DNA of 64,000 bases from Sulfurovum sp. enrichment culture clone C5 (GTDB lineage: Bacteria > Campylobacterota > Campylobacteria > Campylobacterales > Sulfurovaceae): contig FAXN01000038.1 in the NCBI GenBank assembly GCA_001493195.1, forward strand, positions 1-64,000, given 5' to 3'. Below the pieces are notes generated by a model, which saw only the letters and a list, made by a program, of their open reading frames with translations, was not told the origin of the DNA and did not search any database. A program made the position numbers and the translations under genes. Positions within the stretch are counted from its first letter, which is position 1. Every line of letters starts with the position of its first letter. Below, in pieces: positions 58,701 to 64,000 of the stretch.

Positions 58701-60052
58701 TATTTTCTTCCCTCTGTAATGATTAATGCTTTTAAGATATCAATCGCGCTTTTTAATTGAGAATCTTTATTTACCTCTGATTCGCTTATATTGTTTCCTT
58801 TGTTTGAAAGTGTATTTTGCATAACTTCAGTAGTAGTATTTGCATCACCAACCGTCAAATGTTTATCTAGTTCGCTCTCTTTGATAAGACCATTATTTGT
58901 TGTTCCATTTGTGATTGAACCAAGATGAACAACAACATCAGGATCAACTCCTTTTGCTTGTATAGATCTTCCGCTTGGCAAGTAATATCTGGCAACAGTC
59001 AATCTAAGTCCTTCTTCATTTCCCAAAGGAATAACAGCTTGAACGCTTCCTTTTCCAAATGTTTTTTCGCCTACCACTACAGCACGTTTAAGATCTTGCA
59101 ACGCACCACTTACTATTTCACTAGCACTAGCACTTCCACCATCAACCAAAACAACCATTGGTGTTTTTACATCATCTTTGTCTGCTTTTGCACTAAAAGT
59201 TATATTTTCTGCTTTGCTTCTCCCTTTTTGAGAAACAATTACGCCTTTATCAACAAACAAATCTGTCAATCCAACTGCTTGATCTAAAAGTCCGCCAGGA
59301 TTGCTTCTAAGATCCAAAACTATACCTTTTGCTTTTGAATATTTTGTAAGAGCTTTTTTGACCTCTTTTACAACATTTTGATCAAATGATGTAACTTGGA
59401 TATAAAGCAAATCACCATCTATAATTTTTGCAAATACTGATTGGACTTTTATGATTGCACGATTGATTTTAATCTCGCGAGGTTTTGTTTCGTTTTTTCT
59501 AAGGATTGTTAGCGTTATGCTGCTTCCTGGTTTACCTCTCATGATACTAACTGCTTCGTCTATATTCATACCCATAGTAGCTTTATTGTCAAGTTTTATG
59601 ATGACATCACCAGCTTTCACACCAGCTTTGTATGCAGGAGTATCTTGGATAGGAGCGATAACGGTAAGTGATCCATCTTTCATACCAACAGATATTCCAA
59701 GACCTCCAAATTCACCTTTTGTATGAACATTTAAGTCTTTATACTCTTTTTTATCCATATAAGATGAATGTGCATCAAGATTGCTCATAAGTCCTTTTAG
59801 GGCTTTATCAACAAGTATTGTTGTGTTTGTTTCATCAACATACTCATGCTCTATAAGATTTAAAATTTTTGTAAATTTGATGTAAGCTTCAAGTTTTTCT
59901 TTTGAAATATTCTGATTTGTTTGTGGTTGTTCAACAACTGGAGGCTCTGCATTGGCGTTCAATCCAATAAAATAGCTACCAATCGCAACCGCGATAGAGA
60001 ACAATATAAATGGTTTTGTTTTTTTTATCATGCTAATAATTACCTTTTGCAT
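58700..60052 (-). CDS. ctpA: S41 family carboxyl-terminal processing protease
   Basis: PDZ domain, [43 protein letters not shown]. Confidence 0.94.
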   Translation of the reverse strand: MQKVIISMIKKTKPFILFSIAVAIGSYFIGLNANAEPPVVEQPQTNQNISKEKLEAYIKFTKILNLIEHEYVDETNTTILVDKALKGLMSNLDAHSSYMDKKEYKDLNVHTKGEFGGLGISVGMKDGSLTVIAPIQDTPAYKAGVKAGDVIIKLDNKATMGMNIDEAVSIMRGKPGSSITLTILRKNETKPREIKINRAIIKVQSVFAKIIDGDLLYIQVTSFDQNVVKEVKKALTKYSKAKGIVLDLRSNPGGLLDQAVGLTDLFVDKGVIVSQKGRSKAENITFSAKADKDDVKTPMVVLVDGGSASASEIVSGALQDLKRAVVVGEKTFGKGSVQAVIPLGNEEGLRLTVARYYLPSGRSIQAKGVDPDVVVHLGSITNGTTNNGLIKESELDKHLTVGDANTTTEVMQNTLSNKGNNISESEVNKDSQLKSAIDILKALIITEGRK

Positions 60053-60140
60053 TCTTTTGAGAATATATTTTATTTAAAAAGCTCTAAATTTATGCTTTTT
60101 ATTTAGCATATAATACTACATCTTTAATGTAAATAGGGGG

Positions 60141-61493
60141 TTAATAGATGGTTTTTATATTGAAATTTTTACTTTTTATCTTTATTTTTTGGATTTTTAA
60201 TGAATATTTATTCATTTCTTGTTTTTTTACAGCAATAAATGAATTTTTGTCAGTTATCGTTATATCTCCTATATTTTTAGCATCAAATCCCAAATCTTTA
60301 CATAAAGCTCCAAGAAAATCACCTTTTCTAAGCTTATCTCTTTTGCCGCCATATATACAAATAGTTCTAAAATCACCTTTTACTTCGAAACTATTGTCCA
60401 TAGATAAATTATCTATACTCATAGGTCCAAGATTTGGTAAAACTTCTGAAGCTAGTTTTTCTTCTCTGTTTGTATATAGAGATACTGCCAAACCTTCTTT
60501 GCCAGCTCTTGCTGTTCTGCCTATACGATGAGTATAAGTTTCACTTTTAAAAGGAATATCAAAATTAATTACCAATTCAACATCATCTATATCTAATCCT
60601 CTTGATGCAACATCAGTTGCGATTAACAGTGGAAGCGAGCCATTTTTAAATAGCAAGAGAGATTCATCCCTTTTGTCTTGTTCAAAATCACCATGTAGCA
60701 AAGCGATATCAAAATGCAAATCATCAAAGAAATCAAATAAAACGTTTGCTTCGGCTTTTGTGTTGCAAAATACTATAGTTGACTTTGGCTTGAAGGATTT
60801 TAAAACAGTCAATAAAGCTTGATATTTATCTTTGACTTTATACAAATACTCTTCTATCTCTACGACACAATCTGTTTGTATTTTTATCATTGTAGGATTT
60901 TTCATGATATTTGATGTGAGTTTTTCTATATTTGATGGATATGTAGCAGAAAAAAGCATTGTTTGTGGTTTATTTTTGATACGATTTATAACTTTCATAA
61001 TATCATCAAAGAAGCCCATGTCAAGCATTCTGTCCGCTTCATCTAAAACTAAAGTTTCTATATTATCAAGAACCAAAGTTTCTCTAAATAGATGATCATT
61101 TAGTCTGCCAGCAGTTCCTATAACTACATCTACACCATGGGCCATATTTGCTACTTGACTTCTTAAACTCACACCACCATAAAGAGTTACAACCTTTAGG
61201 TTTTGTACAAAAGTCCCAAGGCTTCTAAAAACAGATGCTATCTGTTCGCACAGTTCTCTAGTAGGAGCGATAACAAGCACTTTCGGGTTTTTATTTTTAG
61301 ATGTAAGTTTTTCCATTATTGGTAATACAAAAGATATAGTTTTGCCTGAACCTGTTTTTGCCTGAACTATAACATCTTCTCCTTTGATGATAGCAGGGAT
61401 TGTCTCTTGTTGTACTGGAGTAAGCGTGTCAAATCCGAGATTTTTTATGGTAAATTTCAACTCATCTTTTATATCTAAATCATTAAAATGCAA
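60141..61493 (-). CDS. DEAD-box ATP-dependent RNA helicase (DbpA-like C-terminus)
   Basis: QAKTGSGKTISF, APTRELCEQI, VLDEADRMLDMGF, HRIGRTARAG, C-terminal RICIYGGKRDKLRKGDFLGAL. Confidence 0.92.
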   Translation of the reverse strand: MHFNDLDIKDELKFTIKNLGFDTLTPVQQETIPAIIKGEDVIVQAKTGSGKTISFVLPIMEKLTSKNKNPKVLVIAPTRELCEQIASVFRSLGTFVQNLKVVTLYGGVSLRSQVANMAHGVDVVIGTAGRLNDHLFRETLVLDNIETLVLDEADRMLDMGFFDDIMKVINRIKNKPQTMLFSATYPSNIEKLTSNIMKNPTMIKIQTDCVVEIEEYLYKVKDKYQALLTVLKSFKPKSTIVFCNTKAEANVLFDFFDDLHFDIALLHGDFEQDKRDESLLLFKNGSLPLLIATDVASRGLDIDDVELVINFDIPFKSETYTHRIGRTARAGKEGLAVSLYTNREEKLASEVLPNLGPMSIDNLSMDNSFEVKGDFRTICIYGGKRDKLRKGDFLGALCKDLGFDAKNIGDITITDKNSFIAVKKQEMNKYSLKIQKIKIKSKNFNIKTIY

Positions 61494-61625
61494 TTGTTGC
61501 CTTTTTTATTGCAATTATATCTAAAATTAATTATTTCATTAGTTAAGTATCACAACTCAATAAACTTGACAAGACTTGACTAAAAGTTATATAATTCTAA
61601 AAACCTAAAAAATCAAGGATTGATT

Positions 61626-64000
61626 ATGAGCATACTAGAAAAACTTACCAATCAAATGACTGCTACCATAGAGTCATCTTTATCTTTAGCCCTACACAAT
61701 AAAAATCAAGAAGTTATGCCTATACATTTAGTATGGGCACTGGTAACAAATAGTAGTTCCATACTAAATCAAGTATTAAACAAACTAAACGTAGATAAAT
61801 CAGCACTTGAACTTGAGATAAAAAGTATGGCATCAAAACTACCAAGTGTTTCAAGTGTCACAAAAGAGAGTATCAGGATGTCTCAAAACTTACTTTCGAC
61901 TCTACAAAAAGCTGAAGGTTTGATGAATGCAAGTGGCGATAAATTTTTAGCCGTTGATACATATTTATTGGCAAATATAGACGAGGATTTTATATCCAAT
62001 ACCATATGCAAATATATAGATAAAATGGAATTTAAAAAAACATTGGAGAGCATTAGGGGCAATGCAAGTATTGATTCGCAAAGCGGAGATGAAAATCTCG
62101 AAGCTTTAACACAATACGGCGATGACTTAAATCAAAAAGCGATTGACGGTAAACTTGATCCTGTTATCGGAAGAGATGAGGAAATCCAAAGAACTATGCA
62201 GATATTAATCCGCAAAACTAAAAACAATCCTATACTTTTAGGAGAACCTGGAACTGGTAAGACAGCCATAGTTGAAGGGTTGGCTCAACGCATAGTAAAC
62301 AAAGAAGTGCCTTTGAGTTTACAAAAAATGAGAGTAATAAGTCTTGATATGAGCCGTTTGATAGCTGGGGCAAAATATAGAGGTGAATTTGAAGATAGAT
62401 TAAAAGCCGTTGTTGATGAAGTCAAAAAAGCTGGTAACATTATCCTATTTATTGATGAGATTCATACTATCGTAGGAGCAGGGGCTAGCGAGGGAAGTAT
62501 GGACGCAGCAAACATACTCAAACCAGCTCTCGCACGTGGTGAACTCCACACTATAGGTGCAACTACACTCAAAGAGTATAGAAAATATTTTGAAAAAGAT
62601 ATGGCTTTGCAAAGACGCTTTCAGCCTGTAAAGGTCGATGAACCTAGCATAAATGAAGCTTTGCAGATACTAAGAGGCATCAAAGAGAGATTAGAAACTC
62701 ATCATAATGTTACCATCACAGATAGTGCATTGGTAGCTGCTGCAAAATTAAGCGACAGATACATTACGGATAGATTTTTACCAGATAAAGCTATAGATCT
62801 CATAGATGAAGCTGCGGCTGAGCTTAAGATGCAAATAGAAAGTGAGCCAAACGAGCTAGCCAAAACCAAAAGAGAAATTTCGGCACTTCAAGTAGAAAAA
62901 GAAGCACTTAAAATGGAAAATGGTAAGAAAAATAAAAAAAGATTTGACGAGATAGAAAAAGAATTGGCTGATTTGGGAGAAAAAAGAGTAGGGCTTCAAA
63001 ATCAATTTGAGTTAGAAAAAAATGTTTTCGACGATATCAGTAAAGCAAAAAGCGAAATAGAATCACTAAAAACAAAAGCTGACATGGTAAAAAGAGAAGG
63101 GGACTTCACCAAAGCTGCCGAGATAGAATACGGTCAAATCCCAGCGATGAAACAAAAGATAGATGACCTTGAGTCCAAATGGGAGCAAATGAAGGCAGAA
63201 GGTACGCTTCTCAAAAACTCTGTTGATGAAGAGATGATAGCTAGTATCGTTAGTAGATGGACTGGCATACCAGTAACAAAAATGCTACAAAGTGAAAAAG
63301 ATAAAATCTTACATATCGAAGATGTTTTAAAAGTTGAAGTAGTTGGACAAGAAGAAGCACTAAAAGCAGTAGCTCGTGCTATCAAAAGAAACAAAGCAGG
63401 ACTAAGTGATACCAATCGTCCTATTGGTAGTTTCTTGTTTCTAGGGCCTACTGGCGTAGGTAAAACACAAGTGGCAAAAACACTTGCAAAATTTCTATTT
63501 GATAGTGAAAAATCACTAATAAGAATTGATATGAGCGAATATATGGAAAAACACGCAGCAAGCCGTCTAGTAGGTGCACCTCCAGGATATGTAGGTTATG
63601 AAGAGGGCGGACAGCTCACAGAAGCAGTTAGAAGAAAACCGTATAGTGTTGTTTTGTTTGATGAGATAGAAAAAGCTCATCCAGATGTATTTAACACACT
63701 ATTGCAAGTGCTTGATGATGGCAGACTCACAGATAACAAAGGTGTAACTGTTGATTTTAAAAACACTATCATCATAATGACATCTAACATCGCTAGCGAC
63801 AAGATAATGACGATAACGAACAAAGATGAAAGAGAAAAAGCCGTAAATGATGAGCTAAAAAACTACTTTAAGCCTGAATTTTTAAATAGACTTGATGATA
63901 TCGTGATATTTAACCCACTTGGCATAGAAGCAATAACTGGAATTGTTGATATACTATTTGATGGAATTAGAAAAAAACTTTTATCAAAAGAGATAGAGAT
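61626..64000 (+). CDS. clpB: ATP-dependent chaperone ClpB, 3'-truncated by window end
   Basis: [48 protein letters not shown]; coiled middle domain; [19 protein letters not shown]; frame open to window end. Confidence 0.95.
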   Translation, partial: MSILEKLTNQMTATIESSLSLALHNKNQEVMPIHLVWALVTNSSSILNQVLNKLNVDKSALELEIKSMASKLPSVSSVTKESIRMSQNLLSTLQKAEGLMNASGDKFLAVDTYLLANIDEDFISNTICKYIDKMEFKKTLESIRGNASIDSQSGDENLEALTQYGDDLNQKAIDGKLDPVIGRDEEIQRTMQILIRKTKNNPILLGEPGTGKTAIVEGLAQRIVNKEVPLSLQKMRVISLDMSRLIAGAKYRGEFEDRLKAVVDEVKKAGNIILFIDEIHTIVGAGASEGSMDAANILKPALARGELHTIGATTLKEYRKYFEKDMALQRRFQPVKVDEPSINEALQILRGIKERLETHHNVTITDSALVAAAKLSDRYITDRFLPDKAIDLIDEAAAELKMQIESEPNELAKTKREISALQVEKEALKMENGKKNKKRFDEIEKELADLGEKRVGLQNQFELEKNVFDDISKAKSEIESLKTKADMVKREGDFTKAAEIEYGQIPAMKQKIDDLESKWEQMKAEGTLLKNSVDEEMIASIVSRWTGIPVTKMLQSEKDKILHIEDVLKVEVVGQEEALKAVARAIKRNKAGLSDTNRPIGSFLFLGPTGVGKTQVAKTLAKFLFDSEKSLIRIDMSEYMEKHAASRLVGAPPGYVGYEEGGQLTEAVRRKPYSVVLFDEIEKAHPDVFNTLLQVLDDGRLTDNKGVTVDFKNTIIIMTSNIASDKIMTITNKDEREKAVNDELKNYFKPEFLNRLDDIVIFNPLGIEAITGIVDILFDGIRKKLLSKEIE

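Noticed and set aside
61540-61625. Possible HspR/HAIR or CIRCE element upstream of clpB
   Set aside because: ACTCAA...TTGAC fragments are present but no spaced palindrome good enough to call.

Overview
AT-rich chromosomal window whose gene content and gene order look like Campylobacterota (Epsilonproteobacteria). The housekeeping backbone includes a 2-oxoglutarate:acceptor oxidoreductase (alpha end, beta, gamma), RNase P RNA, a molybdopterin oxidoreductase, argD-like, thiS, acpS, radA, AMMECR1, initiator tRNA-fMet and tRNA-Gln, and ribBA. It also includes an acetate-uptake/activation block (two-component system, porin, DUF485, ActP, DUF294/CBS, DnaQ-like exonuclease, Acs), fabI, cdsA, plsC, metG, fbp, mobB, crcB, purQ-purS-purC, a ctpA-type protease, a DEAD-box helicase and the start of clpB. 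Three accessory zones interrupt it. (1) About 3.4-5.65 kb: a tight three-gene cassette of unknown function between rnpB and a toxin-antitoxin pair, bracketed by nested direct repeats (a 14-nt copy of the rnpB 3' end outside, a 25-nt near-identical repeat inside) and with no integrase. (2) About 11.1-23.9 kb: a defence/mobile island between acpS and radA. It holds a class II-type Fic protein flanked by a duplicated operator and a duplicated, frameshifted acpS 5' fragment, a 27-nt exact piece of the initiator tRNA, an Abi_2 gene with an in-frame TGA, a 1570-aa nuclease-STAND ATPase resembling Avs4, and three ORF6N/RhuM-type genes each preceded by a copy of the same ~200-270-bp repeat module. (3) About 51.4-53.9 kb: a two-gene ATPase + HNH nuclease locus resembling Septu (PtuAB). 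Family calls come from reading protein motifs only; no database search was run.
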